A stretch of 58,106 bases of DNA from Bradyrhizobium sp. (GCF_004799445.1 NZ_SSNA01000017.1:1-58106); one strand, 5' to 3'; shown: positions 47,967-56,911, counted from the first letter of the stretch. A program made the numbers and translations. Notes: generated by a model not told the origin, from the letters alone.

Positions 47967-48956
47967 ATGCCCGTTTTTCAAAGATTGTTTTTTGAAACGC
48001 AACCATCGGAGCAGCCGATCGATCCCGCGATACGTGCGAATATCTGGGCGGACCGGTTCAGGGAACTGATCACCAGCATGGACGTCGATTTCCTCGCGGG
48101 CGATGCGACGCTGTTTGGCCGTCACAATCTGCTCTCGGACGGAACGATCGTCGTCGGCGAGATGGTGAGTTCATCGTTCAGGGGAATACGGGCCAAGCAA
48201 CATATTCAGCCGAACGACGACAGCCATGTCTATTTGAGTTTCAATATCGGAAATACGACGCAAGCCAGCCGGCAATTTGGCCGCGAGGCCGAAGCCCGGC
48301 CCGGAGAGGCGCTGCTGGCGGTGCTGGAAGCCGGCATCGAGGCTTTGGCGCCTGCCAACGGGCATTGCGTCAGCCTGAAAATCCCGGCCGCGCATTTCGT
48401 GCAATGGGGATTGTCGCCCGCGGATCTGGCTTGCCGAAAGCTCGACTGTTCGGGCGCAGACTATCGGCTGCTGACCGGCTATGCCCGCATGCTCATTGAA
48501 ATGGGCGAACAGTTGGGTCCGGCACAGGCCGCCGCTGCCTCACGGCATCTCGTCGATTTGACCGGCTATTGGCTGGGCGCGGGCGACAAGGTCCGCGAGC
48601 AGAACGGCGACGCCGCCTCCGCTCACGGCCGCCTGTTCCTGATACGGCAATTCATCGTCGAGAACGCGCGCGATCCGCGGCTCGGCCTGCAATCGGTGTC
48701 GTCACGACTCGGAATGCCGGCACGCACCGTGCAACACCTGCTCGCCACGGCGGGCGAGAGCTTTTCTCAACTGCTGATGGGCGCGCGGCTTCACCGTGCC
48801 TACACGCTGTTGCTCGATCCCGCCTTCGACGACCTGCCCGTGGGCACGATCGCCTCGAATTGCGGCTTTGCCGATGTCACCAGCTTCCATCGGGTATTCC
48901 GCGCCGCCTTCGACAGCACGCCGGGAAATCTGCGCAAGAGCCGGCCGACACGGTAA
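47967..48956 (+). CDS. AraC-family transcriptional regulator
   Basis: The 329-residue product has a C-terminal AraC DNA-binding domain (about 225-325): a first helix-turn-helix with LGLQSVSSRLGMPARTVQHLLATAGESFSQLL and a second with LPVGTIASNCGFADVTSFHRVFRAAFDSTPGNLRK. The N-terminal 210 residues resemble the AraC_binding_2 cupin-like part of sensor AraC proteins. The start at 47967 has a GAGGT Shine-Dalgarno. The next gene downstream, in the same direction, is the autotransporter, whose upstream region has a large dyad; regulation of that gene is an inference. Confidence 0.88.
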   Translation: MPVFQRLFFETQPSEQPIDPAIRANIWADRFRELITSMDVDFLAGDATLFGRHNLLSDGTIVVGEMVSSSFRGIRAKQHIQPNDDSHVYLSFNIGNTTQASRQFGREAEARPGEALLAVLEAGIEALAPANGHCVSLKIPAAHFVQWGLSPADLACRKLDCSGADYRLLTGYARMLIEMGEQLGPAQAAAASRHLVDLTGYWLGAGDKVREQNGDAASAHGRLFLIRQFIVENARDPRLGLQSVSSRLGMPARTVQHLLATAGESFSQLLMGARLHRAYTLLLDPAFDDLPVGTIASNCGFADVTSFHRVFRAAFDSTPGNLRKSRPTR

Positions 48957-49058
48957 ACGATCTCTCCACATCGCGTCTTCCCGGCTTTCGACTCGCGTAG
49001 CTCCGATCCCAGTCGCGATGCGCAACTTGCGATGACGTGCCGGGAATTTGAGCTTGGC

Positions 49059-49093
49059 TTGCATTACGCGCAATCACGTTGCGCGTAATGCAA
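49059..49093. promoter_or_regulatory. Perfect 15-bp inverted repeat upstream of the autotransporter gene
   Basis: TTGCATTACGCGCAA, five bases (TCACG), and the exact reverse complement of the arm. It lies 141 bases before the autotransporter ATG and 103 bases after the AraC-type stop. There is no T-run, so an operator or a regulatory hairpin is more likely than a terminator. Each arm itself has TTGC...GCAA symmetry. Confidence 0.7.
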
Positions 49094-49233
49094 TAAAGAT
49101 GCGCGTTCTCGTTGCGGTGGGGCAACACTGCCTCGACAATCGTCGTTGCCGCGTGAGTTGTTATTGTTGGCGCAAGGCATTTCTTGCATCAAGTAAACCT
49201 TACCGTTCGTAGGCGTGAAACTTGGAGCACGAA

Positions 49234-52200
49234 ATGTTTGGGAATGCGGATCACCGTCGGACGGCGGCTCCGGGACGACGTCCGATGACTGGCCGCACGG
49301 CATGGCTCGGAAGTGCCGCCGTATCGGCGTTCGTGGCGGCGACCGCGCCGGCTCAGGCGCAAGTAGTCTGCACCAACACTGGCCTCGACCGGAGCTGCGT
49401 CAATACCGGGATCAGTGCCCTTCCTCTCAGGTCTCAAACCGCAACGGGCGGTAACGCGTCCGGAAATAATTCCGGCACGATTAGTGGGGCCACCCCCGAC
49501 AATATCGGCAGATCTGAGTCAATTCTGGTTTTCACGCAGTTCGGCGGCAACGCGACGGCAATCAATTCCGGAAGCCTTCCCAACTCGGGCTTCAGCGTCA
49601 CCACCGAAAATCTGACCCCCGGCCCGAACGGAGATGCGACCGGGACGAATACCGCTTCCGGCGCGGTCGCCGCGTTCTTTCAGGTTGAAACCGGGTTTCA
49701 GTCGGCGGGGACGGGCGGCACCGCGACGGGAACCAATGCCGGCAGCGTCGGCCAGTTTTTTCAAGTCGACACACTCAAGGGCGGTAATGCCACCGGAACC
49801 AATTCCGGCACCGTCGGCCAGTTCTTTCAGGTCAGCAGCGCCACGGGCGGCGACGTGAGCGGGAATAATTCCGGCACCGTCAGCCAGAACTTTCTGGTCA
49901 ACGCCGCCGCCGGCGGCAACGCGACCGGGACAAATTCGGGCGGCGTCGGTACGTCCTTTGTCGTCAGCACGGGCCTCGGGTTGATCGGCAATGTGACCGG
50001 GACAAATTCCAGCACAGGCACCGTCGGCACAGATTTCCAGGTCATCACAGGCTTGGGTGAGGTCAATGCAACCAATGCCGGCCGCGTTGGCGGAAACTTT
50101 CAGGTCCAAGACTCGAATTCTGGCGTCGTCCATACCGTGACCGCGCTGAACTCCGGCAGCGTCATCGGATCCGTCTCTGCTCTTAATGGATCCGGCGGCG
50201 ACACGACAGGCACCAATACGGGTAGCATCGGCGGAAATTTCAAGGTCTCTGGCGCAGGCGGCAACGTGACCGCCACCAATACCGGCAGCGTCGGCCAAGT
50301 CTTCAACGTCAGTAACACCGGCAACGGCATTACCGGAAACTTGATCGCAAACAATTCCGGCACTGTCGGCTCAGCCTTCCTGACCCTCAACCAGAACGGC
50401 AGTACCACGGCGACCAATAGCGGCATCGTCAACGGCGTTTTCCGCATCAGCGCCGTCGCGGGCAACGCGACCGGCACCAATAGCGGGACGGTCAACGGCG
50501 ATGTCCTCATGGGCAGTGGAACCAGCAGTTTCACCAATTCCGGGACGATCAACGGCGCGAACGGGACGGCCATCCAGTTCAGTGGCGGCACCAACAACGC
50601 GCTGACCTTGCTGCGCGGGTCCGCCATCACAGGCAACATCCTCGGCGCCGGCGCGGGCGACACGCTGAATTTCGCGGTCGGCCCGGGCACGTTTGCCTAT
50701 GGCGCGGCCTTCGGCTTCAGCGGCTTCAACCAGATCAATCTCAGCTCCGGCACCGTGATCCTCAACGGCGTCAACAGCGCCACCAACATCGCGGTGACCG
50801 GCGGCAATCTAGGGGTCGGCGACGCCGCCGATCCCGCCGCCAAGCTGACCGGCACGGTCAACGTCACCGGCGGCACGCTGTCGGGCCATGGCACGGTGGT
50901 CGGCGATGTCAGCATCGGCAACGGCGGCACACTGGCGCCCGGCGGCTCGGTCGGAACCCTTTCGATCCAGGGTAATCTCGTCATGACCACGGCCTTGGCC
51001 TACCTGGTCGATGTCTCCTCCACTGGTGCGAGCAGCACCGCCGTGACGGGCACGGCGGCGCTCGGCGGCACGGTGCAGGTGTTCTCGTCCAACAACAGCT
51101 ATCGCCTCAATTCACCTTATACGATCCTGACCTCGGCCGGACTGGGCGGCACGCAGTTCAACGCGATGGCACCGATGGCCGGCATCACCGAAGCCCTCTC
51201 CTATACCGCCAACAACGTTCAACTCACCCTCACCTCGGCGCTCGGCCAGCTCACCGGCCTCAACGCCAACCAGCGCGCCGTCGCCACGACGCTGGACGCC
51301 GCGTTCAATTCGGGCGGCAGCACCGGCCCGCTCGGCGGCATCTTCAACGGCAATATCCCGTTCAATCTCACACAGGCCTCCGGCGAACTCGGCACCGGAT
51401 CGCAGCAGACCACCTTCGACGCCATGAACCAGTTCATGGGTGTGATGACGGACCCGTTCATCGCCGGACGCGGCGACGGCATCGGCAGCGGCGCGGGTAC
51501 ACCCTCATTCGCCGAAGAGAATGCCGGCGCGAGCGCCTACGCCGGCAACGGCAAGGCACGCAGCCAGAGCGAGCGCGACGCCTATGGCATGATGACCAAG
51601 GCGCCGCCGATGGCCGACACCTTCGCCCAGCGGTGGAGTGTGTGGGCGGCGGGCTTCGGAGGAGCGCAGAGCACGGACGGCAATGCGGCGGTGGGATCGA
51701 ACGCCGTGACCAGCCGGATCGCGGGCACCGCGGTCGGCGCCGACTATCGCTTCTCGCCGTTCACGATCGCGGGCTTCGCGCTTGCCGGCGGCGGCACCAG
51801 CTTCTCGCTCGCCAACGCCTTGGGGACCGGTCATTCCGATCTGTTCCAGGCCGGCGCCTATCTGCGGCACACAGTTGGGCCGGCCTATATCTCGGCGGCG
51901 CTGGCGTACGGCTGGCAGGATGTCACGACGGACCGCACGGTCACCATCGCCGGCGGCAGACGGCTGCAGGCGGAATTCAACGCCAATGCCTTCTCCGGCC
52001 GCGTCGAAGGCGGCTACCGCTTTGCGACGCCGTGGATGGGCATCACGCCCTACGCGGCCGGCCAGTTCACCACCTTCGATCTGCCGGCCTACGCGGAAAG
52101 CGCCCTCTCCGGCTCCAATGGGTTTGCGCTGGCCTATAACGCCAAGAGCGTCACCGATACCCGCAGCGAGCTCGGCATTCGCACCGACAAATCCTTCGCG

Positions 52201-52470
52201 CTGGCGAACGGAATCCTGACGCTGCGCAGCCGCTTCGCCTGGGCGCATGATTTCGATCCCGACCGAAGCATCGCCGCGACCTTCCAGGCGCTGCCGGGTG
52301 CGAGCTTCGTCGTCAACGGCGCCGCGCTGGCGCCGGATTCCGCGCTGACGACGCTTTCAGCCGAAATGAAATGGATGAACGGCTGGTCGGCGGCCGCCAC
52401 CTTCGAGGGCGAGTTCTCCGACGTCACCCGCTCTTACGCCGGCAAGGGCGTCGTTCGATATCAGTGGTAA
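49234..52470 (+). CDS. Autotransporter with about 15 short N-S-G-T-V repeats in the passenger
   Basis: The 1078-residue product has an extended signal peptide (about 1-43, ending AQAQV), a passenger (about 45-790) and a C-terminal autotransporter barrel (about 800-1078, ending in VRYQW). The passenger begins with roughly 15 imperfect repeats of 20-30 residues built on N-[ST]-G-x-[VI]-x-x-x-F-x-V (about 75-450), followed by PATR-like sequence (GGTLSGHGTVVGDVSIGNGGTLAPGGS). This predicts a beta-solenoid on the cell surface. The barrel belongs to the Pfam autotransporter type. The ATG at 49234 has GGAG 6 bases upstream. An adhesin or surface-coat role is likely. Confidence 0.9.
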   Translation: MFGNADHRRTAAPGRRPMTGRTAWLGSAAVSAFVAATAPAQAQVVCTNTGLDRSCVNTGISALPLRSQTATGGNASGNNSGTISGATPDNIGRSESILVFTQFGGNATAINSGSLPNSGFSVTTENLTPGPNGDATGTNTASGAVAAFFQVETGFQSAGTGGTATGTNAGSVGQFFQVDTLKGGNATGTNSGTVGQFFQVSSATGGDVSGNNSGTVSQNFLVNAAAGGNATGTNSGGVGTSFVVSTGLGLIGNVTGTNSSTGTVGTDFQVITGLGEVNATNAGRVGGNFQVQDSNSGVVHTVTALNSGSVIGSVSALNGSGGDTTGTNTGSIGGNFKVSGAGGNVTATNTGSVGQVFNVSNTGNGITGNLIANNSGTVGSAFLTLNQNGSTTATNSGIVNGVFRISAVAGNATGTNSGTVNGDVLMGSGTSSFTNSGTINGANGTAIQFSGGTNNALTLLRGSAITGNILGAGAGDTLNFAVGPGTFAYGAAFGFSGFNQINLSSGTVILNGVNSATNIAVTGGNLGVGDAADPAAKLTGTVNVTGGTLSGHGTVVGDVSIGNGGTLAPGGSVGTLSIQGNLVMTTALAYLVDVSSTGASSTAVTGTAALGGTVQVFSSNNSYRLNSPYTILTSAGLGGTQFNAMAPMAGITEALSYTANNVQLTLTSALGQLTGLNANQRAVATTLDAAFNSGGSTGPLGGIFNGNIPFNLTQASGELGTGSQQTTFDAMNQFMGVMTDPFIAGRGDGIGSGAGTPSFAEENAGASAYAGNGKARSQSERDAYGMMTKAPPMADTFAQRWSVWAAGFGGAQSTDGNAAVGSNAVTSRIAGTAVGADYRFSPFTIAGFALAGGGTSFSLANALGTGHSDLFQAGAYLRHTVGPAYISAALAYGWQDVTTDRTVTIAGGRRLQAEFNANAFSGRVEGGYRFATPWMGITPYAAGQFTTFDLPAYAESALSGSNGFALAYNAKSVTDTRSELGIRTDKSFALANGILTLRSRFAWAHDFDPDRSIAATFQALPGASFVVNGAALAPDSALTTLSAEMKWMNGWSAAATFEGEFSDVTRSYAGKGVVRYQW

Positions 52471-52495
52471 GCTTCCGGTCTCCGTGCACGCACGA

Positions 52496-52720
52496 CTACC
52501 GGGGCGCCGCAGCTACCGCATCGGACGGACAATGATGCGCCATCCGCAGGAACCTCCCCTGGACGTGACAATCCGGGGTTCCGACCGTGGTCAGGCTTTC
52601 GGCCGCGGGCGCACGGATATGAGACCAATGCTTGCTGTGGTGGGTGTGTTTGGCAGACGCCGCGGTCGCAAAGACGGCCGGCGCGAGCAGCAGACAGGTT
52701 AATAATACAATCTTGCGCAT
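52496..52720 (-). CDS. Small secreted His-rich protein
   Basis: The 74-residue product has a signal peptide (MRKIVLLTCLLLAPAVFATAASA) and a mature part opening KHTHHSKHWSHIR, rich in His, with two Cys (one in DCHVQG and one in HHCP). It could bind a transition metal. A good Shine-Dalgarno (GGTGGAGAGG) precedes the ATG at 52720. The kinase gene stop lies 24 bases upstream, so it may be cotranscribed. I recognise no named family. Confidence 0.65.
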   Translation of the reverse strand: MRKIVLLTCLLLAPAVFATAASAKHTHHSKHWSHIRAPAAESLTTVGTPDCHVQGRFLRMAHHCPSDAVAAAPR

Positions 52721-52743
52721 CCTCTCCACCTCATCCATCGACC

Positions 52744-54207
52744 TCACAAGGCCGGCATCGATCGATCATCGGAGCCGTCCTGCGGACGCTGGTCCGGCTC
52801 GTGCAGCGAGGCCAGCCGGGGCGGCCGCACCACGGTCACGGTACAGGGCGCCTCGGCCGCCACTCTGGCAGAGACGCTGCCAAGCAGCGTGCGCACCAGC
52901 GAATTCTGCCGCGCGCCGATGACGATGTGATCGACGTGGTTGGCTTGCGCAAAGTCCAGGATGGCGGCTGCCGGATCGACGGCTTCCAGAACATGCGTGG
53001 TCAACCTGTTCTGATCGAGCTTCAGCGGCGACGCCCAGTGCTTGAGCGTGACGAGCCGGTCGATATGCTTGTTGTTGCCCTCTTCATCCAGCGTCCTGTC
53101 GATGGTGACGCGGCCGAGCTTGAGCACGTTCAGGCAGGCCAGCCGCGCCGAGGGCAGTGTCGCGAGGATTCGTTCGGTGGTGACCCGCAGCGCTTCGTTC
53201 AGCGCGGCCGATCCCTCCGTGAGGTCGAGCGCGATCGCGACGATCGGACCTGAGGCCAGCTGGGCGGCAACGCCGGATTTGCCGCGCGGCTGTGTCAGGT
53301 TGCCGTTGAAGCGGCGGCGCCACACCGTGCTGATGGGGTCGCGGTTGAGCCGCTCTGCCCGCGCCGTGAGCTTGATCTCATCGGGATGGGCGAGTTCGAA
53401 CGCCAGTTGCGAAGCGGTGGGGTAGCGCCAGACCGGATCGATCTCCAGACACCGCAGCACGACTTCCTGCAGCCAGGGCGGATAGTCCGGCCTCAATTTG
53501 CGCGGCGGATAGGGATCACGCCACAGCCGGCGCCGCATGCCGCGGATGGTTTCGCTTTCTCCGAACGGCCGCACGCCGGTCGTGAAAAAATACAGCAACA
53601 CGCCCAGCGAAAACAGATCGCTGCGCGGATCGTCGCGCACCCCGAGCAGCCGCTCCGGCGCCATGTAGGGCGCGGTGCCGTAAGGCAAGCGGAATTCCTC
53701 CTGCAAGAGATCGGGCAACTGGTTGTGATGCGACAGGCCGAAATCGATCAACACGGCCTCGCCCGAGGGGCGAAACATGATGCTGCTCGGCTTGATATCG
53801 TGATGGATGACATTCTGCCGATGCAGGTCGGCCAATGCGGTTGCGATTTTCCAGCCGATGAGGCGCGCCTCCTCGTAGGCCAAAGGCAGCTCGCCAAGCC
53901 GGCTGTAAAGCGTCTTGCCCGGAATCGGCTCGATCACGACATAGGCCTGGTGCGCGAAATCGCCGGTCGCGTAACAGGCCGGCACGTGAGGCCCCGACAG
54001 CCGGGGCAGGATCATCTGCTCCATCTCGAAAGAGACGATGGCGGCGGGATCCTCGCCCTCGGACACCCGCGGAATTTTCATCAACAGCGGTGTCGGTATA
54101 TCAGGACGGGTCACGCTCCACAGCGTCGCCATGCCGCCGCGATGAACACACTCCCCGACGATGAAGCCGTCTATGATCGCGCCGGGCTGAACCGAAACCT
54201 TCGCCAT
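52744..54207 (-). CDS. Ser/Thr protein kinase fused to a universal stress protein (Usp) domain
   Basis: The 487-residue product has an N-terminal Hanks-type kinase (about 10-285): glycine loop HRGGMATLW, Lys44, catalytic HHDIKPSSI with Asp137 and Lys139, DFG at 155-157 and MAPER. The HRD motif is HHD. The C-terminal part (about 315-470) is a Usp domain (PIVAIALDLTEGSAALNEAL...VDHIVIGARQNS...LLGSVSARVAAEAPCTVTVV) with the G-x-x-x-N and GS residues of nucleotide-binding Usp. No transmembrane segment is present. The ATG at 54207 lies 2 bases after the phosphoesterase stop, so translation is coupled; a GTG at 54213 is an alternative. Confidence 0.88.
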   Translation of the reverse strand: MAKVSVQPGAIIDGFIVGECVHRGGMATLWSVTRPDIPTPLLMKIPRVSEGEDPAAIVSFEMEQMILPRLSGPHVPACYATGDFAHQAYVVIEPIPGKTLYSRLGELPLAYEEARLIGWKIATALADLHRQNVIHHDIKPSSIMFRPSGEAVLIDFGLSHHNQLPDLLQEEFRLPYGTAPYMAPERLLGVRDDPRSDLFSLGVLLYFFTTGVRPFGESETIRGMRRRLWRDPYPPRKLRPDYPPWLQEVVLRCLEIDPVWRYPTASQLAFELAHPDEIKLTARAERLNRDPISTVWRRRFNGNLTQPRGKSGVAAQLASGPIVAIALDLTEGSAALNEALRVTTERILATLPSARLACLNVLKLGRVTIDRTLDEEGNNKHIDRLVTLKHWASPLKLDQNRLTTHVLEAVDPAAAILDFAQANHVDHIVIGARQNSLVRTLLGSVSARVAAEAPCTVTVVRPPRLASLHEPDQRPQDGSDDRSMPAL

Positions 54208-54209
54208 GG

Positions 54210-54977
54210 TCACCTGCCAACCGAGAGGCGATCGGCGAGCCAGATCGGCAGGCCATTTTCGCGAATTCGTTTCGCGGCCGCATCGACATCATACGGCACG
54301 CGGCAATAGGTGATTTCGCGGGAACTGGTATCGAACATGGCAAAGGATGCCGCCGGATCGCCATCGCGGGGCTGCCCGACCGAGCCGAGCACGGTCAGCC
54401 AGCGCCGGCCCTGCAGCAGTTGCACCGTGACGCCCGATGTCGGAACGAAACTCGTCATCTTCCCGGTCACCGACATCGAATAAAGCGCCGGCCGATGGAT
54501 GTGGCCACAGAAAGTCACATGGGCGGCCGTCGCCAGAAGGCTCCGTCCGGCTTCCGCGGTCGACCGAACGTAGTGCCATTTCGCGGGACTGCTGGCCTCG
54601 GAATGAACGTAGAGGCGGTCGTCCTCCTGCAGCATCAACGGCAATTCCGCCAGGAAACGCCGCTGTGCCGTATTGAGCCGCCCGCGGGTCCACTCGATCG
54701 CGGCCTGCGCCTCGGCATTCATGGTTTCCGCAGACGTGCCGATGGCATTGTCGTGGTTACCGCGCACGGCGAGCGCGCCCTTCCCGACGAGATCCATGAC
54801 CGTCTCGACCGTCCATTCGGGATCTGCGCCGTATCCGACATAGTCGCCGAGGCAGATGAATCGTTCGGCGCCGTGCGCGCGCGCGAAATCAAGGCACGCA
54901 CTGAACGCCTGCCGGTTGGCGTGGATATCCGCAAAAACAGCCAGCAGCACGCTTTCCTCCGCAACCAATCCTATCAT
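54210..54977 (-). CDS. Metallophosphoesterase
   Basis: The 255-residue product has the four calcineurin-like metal motifs: FADIHAN (Asp17, His19), GDYVGYG (Asp45), GNHDNA (Asn74, His75) and GHIHRP. It resembles the YfcE/MJ0936-like group of phosphodiesterases or phosphoprotein phosphatases. It is directly upstream of the kinase-Usp gene and probably translated with it, suggesting opposing activities on the same target; this is inference. The start could also be an internal GTG about 9 codons later. Confidence 0.88.
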   Translation of the reverse strand: MIGLVAEESVLLAVFADIHANRQAFSACLDFARAHGAERFICLGDYVGYGADPEWTVETVMDLVGKGALAVRGNHDNAIGTSAETMNAEAQAAIEWTRGRLNTAQRRFLAELPLMLQEDDRLYVHSEASSPAKWHYVRSTAEAGRSLLATAAHVTFCGHIHRPALYSMSVTGKMTSFVPTSGVTVQLLQGRRWLTVLGSVGQPRDGDPAASFAMFDTSSREITYCRVPYDVDAAAKRIRENGLPIWLADRLSVGR

Positions 54978-55063
54978 CCGGCGCTCGGCCGGGGTTGACG
55001 GATATCAAACAACGGAATGCGGGACGCGTGCAATTGGGCTGAGGGCTTCCGCGGGAAGCGGAT

Positions 55064-55660
55064 CTAGCGCTTGCGCGGTGCTTCAAGACCTCTGAGCAAC
55101 AGCGCCAGAACAGCGTCGATCCGCGCCGGGAGCTGCGGATCGCTCCATTCCTCGGAATGGGCGGGATGATGGAAGCGGCTGGTGGCCTCGAAAATCGCGC
55201 GCGCGGTGGCCTTGGCGTCGGTTACCTGGAAGGCGCCCTGCTTCACGCCGTCCGACAGGATGAGTTCAACCTGGTCGGTGAGGCTCTCTTTGTGCGCTTT
55301 CACCGTCTTGCAAGCCTCCCGCGCCAGCGTCAGATAGGTCGCGAACATCTCGGGGTCTTCGCTAACCCTCGTGTGCTTGGCTGCAAACAGCGTCCGCAGC
55401 CATTTATCGAGCCTCGCCGGCGCCGGCCCGGACCCTTCGGCGATTTTCGCGAGCGGCGCGCTGACGCGCTCCAGCCAGCGCTTTGCCACCGCCTCGCGTA
55501 GCGAGGCCTTGCTCGGAAAATGACGGTAAACGCTGCCGTGGCTTACATCGAGCGCGCGGGCAACGTCCACCACGGTCGCCTTGGCGAGCCCGAAGCGGCG
55601 CAGCACGTCCTCGGTTACTTCGAGAATTCGCTCAGGGGTCAAAGCCACGATCTCGTTCAT
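55064..55660 (-). CDS. TetR-family transcriptional regulator
   Basis: The 198-residue product has a TetR helix-turn-helix (RILEVTEDVLRRFGLAKATVVDVARALDVSHGSVYRHFPSKASLREAVAKRWLERV, about 8-62) and a C-terminal domain of the YbiH/TetR_C_7 kind. It overlaps the end of the aldo-keto reductase gene by 4 bases and is the last gene of that operon. The palindrome at 56888 before the operon is the probable operator. Confidence 0.9.
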   Translation of the reverse strand: MNEIVALTPERILEVTEDVLRRFGLAKATVVDVARALDVSHGSVYRHFPSKASLREAVAKRWLERVSAPLAKIAEGSGPAPARLDKWLRTLFAAKHTRVSEDPEMFATYLTLAREACKTVKAHKESLTDQVELILSDGVKQGAFQVTDAKATARAIFEATSRFHHPAHSEEWSDPQLPARIDAVLALLLRGLEAPRKR

Positions 55661-56682
55661 GCGCGCACCATCGCTTTCTCGCTGTCGAGCATTGCCATTT
55701 GTGCCGGAGCATAGCGCGCGCCCGCAACAGCGTCGCGCGGAATAGCGCGCGCGAGTTCGGCCAGGTCTGCGTCCGAAAGGGTGACCTCAAGCGCCCCAAG
55801 CGACTCGGCCAGCCGTTCGCGGCGGCGCGCGCCGACCAGGGGAATGATATCGGCGCCCTGCGCCAGCACCCAGGCAATCGCCAATTGCGCCACCGAACAG
55901 CCCTTTCGATTGGCGATGTCGCGCAATTTCTCGACCAGGCCGAGATTGTGCGTCAGGTTGTCGCCGGAGAAACGCGGATTCATGGGGCGAAAATCGCGTC
56001 CCTTCTCGCTCCGCGCCGCCGACCAGTGGCCGCTGATCAGGCCACGCGACAGCACGCCATAGGCAGTGATGCCGATGCCGAGTTCGCGGCAGGCGGGGAG
56101 AATCTCCGCTTCAATACCGCGCGTCAGCAGCGAATATTCGATCTGCAAATCGCAGACTGGATGCACCGCATGCGCGCGGCTGATCGTATCTGCACTCACT
56201 TCGGATAGCCCGATATGCCGGACGTAACCGGCCTTGACCATCTCGGCGATGGCACCAACGGTGTCCTCGATCGGCACGTTCGGATCGAGCCGCGCCGGAC
56301 GATAGATGTCGATATAGTCGGTACGCAAACGACGCAGGCTGTAGGTCAGAAAGTTCTTCACCGCGCCCGGCCGCGCATCATAAAGGCCGAAGCCGCCCGC
56401 GGGATCGCGGAACGCACCAAACTTGACGCTGAGTTGCACGCTCTGGCGCGAACGGCCGCGCAGGGCTTCGGCGATCAGCAGTTCGTTTTGCCCGGAGCCA
56501 TAGAAGTCTCCGGTATCGAGCAGCGTGATGCCCTCGTCGAGCGCGGCGTGAATAGTGGCGATGCTTTCGGCTTCGTCGGCGTGGCCGTAGGCATCCGACA
56601 TCCCCATGCAACCAAGTCCGATGCCGGAGACGCGGGGCCCATCGGCGCCGAGCTTTCGCGAAGCAAGCTGATGGGCTGTCAT
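55657..56682 (-). CDS. Aldo-keto reductase
   Basis: The 341-residue TIM barrel has GIGLGCMGMSDAYG, the catalytic-tetrad region LLDTGDFYGSGQNE (Asp56, Tyr61) and VKFGA (Lys87). The usual tetrad His is replaced: the motif reads DIYRPARLDP with Ala130 where most family members have LHR. NADPH-binding residues near the C-terminus (PLVGARRRERLAESLGALE) are conserved. It would reduce an aldehyde or ketone, perhaps with altered chemistry. A GGGGGA Shine-Dalgarno precedes the ATG. A TetR gene is coupled downstream. Confidence 0.9.
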   Translation of the reverse strand: MTAHQLASRKLGADGPRVSGIGLGCMGMSDAYGHADEAESIATIHAALDEGITLLDTGDFYGSGQNELLIAEALRGRSRQSVQLSVKFGAFRDPAGGFGLYDARPGAVKNFLTYSLRRLRTDYIDIYRPARLDPNVPIEDTVGAIAEMVKAGYVRHIGLSEVSADTISRAHAVHPVCDLQIEYSLLTRGIEAEILPACRELGIGITAYGVLSRGLISGHWSAARSEKGRDFRPMNPRFSGDNLTHNLGLVEKLRDIANRKGCSVAQLAIAWVLAQGADIIPLVGARRRERLAESLGALEVTLSDADLAELARAIPRDAVAGARYAPAQMAMLDSEKAMVRA

Positions 56683-56693
56683 TGTCGTCCCCC

Positions 56694-56795
56694 TTACCGG
56701 GCTAACCGTTCGGCCTGCGCGGCAAGGTGACGGGCGACGCGGGCGTTGAGCCAGCGCTGGATTTGTGCGGTCAGGTGAAAAAGCTCGATCGTCAT
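56694..56795 (-). CDS. Possible 33-residue leader peptide upstream of the aldo-keto reductase
   Basis: The frame encodes MTIELFHLTAQIQRWLN and an Arg/Ala-rich amphipathic end. A GAGGAC Shine-Dalgarno is well spaced before the ATG at 56795. The stop overlaps the region of the next Shine-Dalgarno and lies 11 bases before the aldo-keto reductase ATG, so translational coupling is possible. A longer in-frame start at 56915 lies within the operator region. No homology is recognised; it may be a leader or spurious. Confidence 0.45.
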   Translation of the reverse strand: MTIELFHLTAQIQRWLNARVARHLAAQAERLAR

Positions 56796-56887
56796 GGCAA
56801 AGTCCTCGTGCATTGCCTGGCTTGCTGCCGGTGCGGCCAGCCAGCGACGCCTCAACATCGGCGTCAGTGCCAATATAGGGCATCTCG

Positions 56888-56911
56888 CTGACAGATTACA
56901 ATATCTGTCAG
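56888..56911. promoter_or_regulatory. Palindromic operator before the aldo-keto reductase/TetR operon
   Basis: CTGACAGAT, six bases, ATCTGTCAG: perfect 9-bp arms. It is overlapped by a -35-like TTGACT on the minus strand (56918-56913). It is the natural candidate site for the TetR protein encoded at 55064-55660. Confidence 0.75.

Noticed and set aside
49400..50600. CRISPR-like periodicity in the autotransporter repeats
   Set aside because: The repeats are protein-level, of variable length and open in frame. There are no identical direct repeats with unique spacers and no cas genes.
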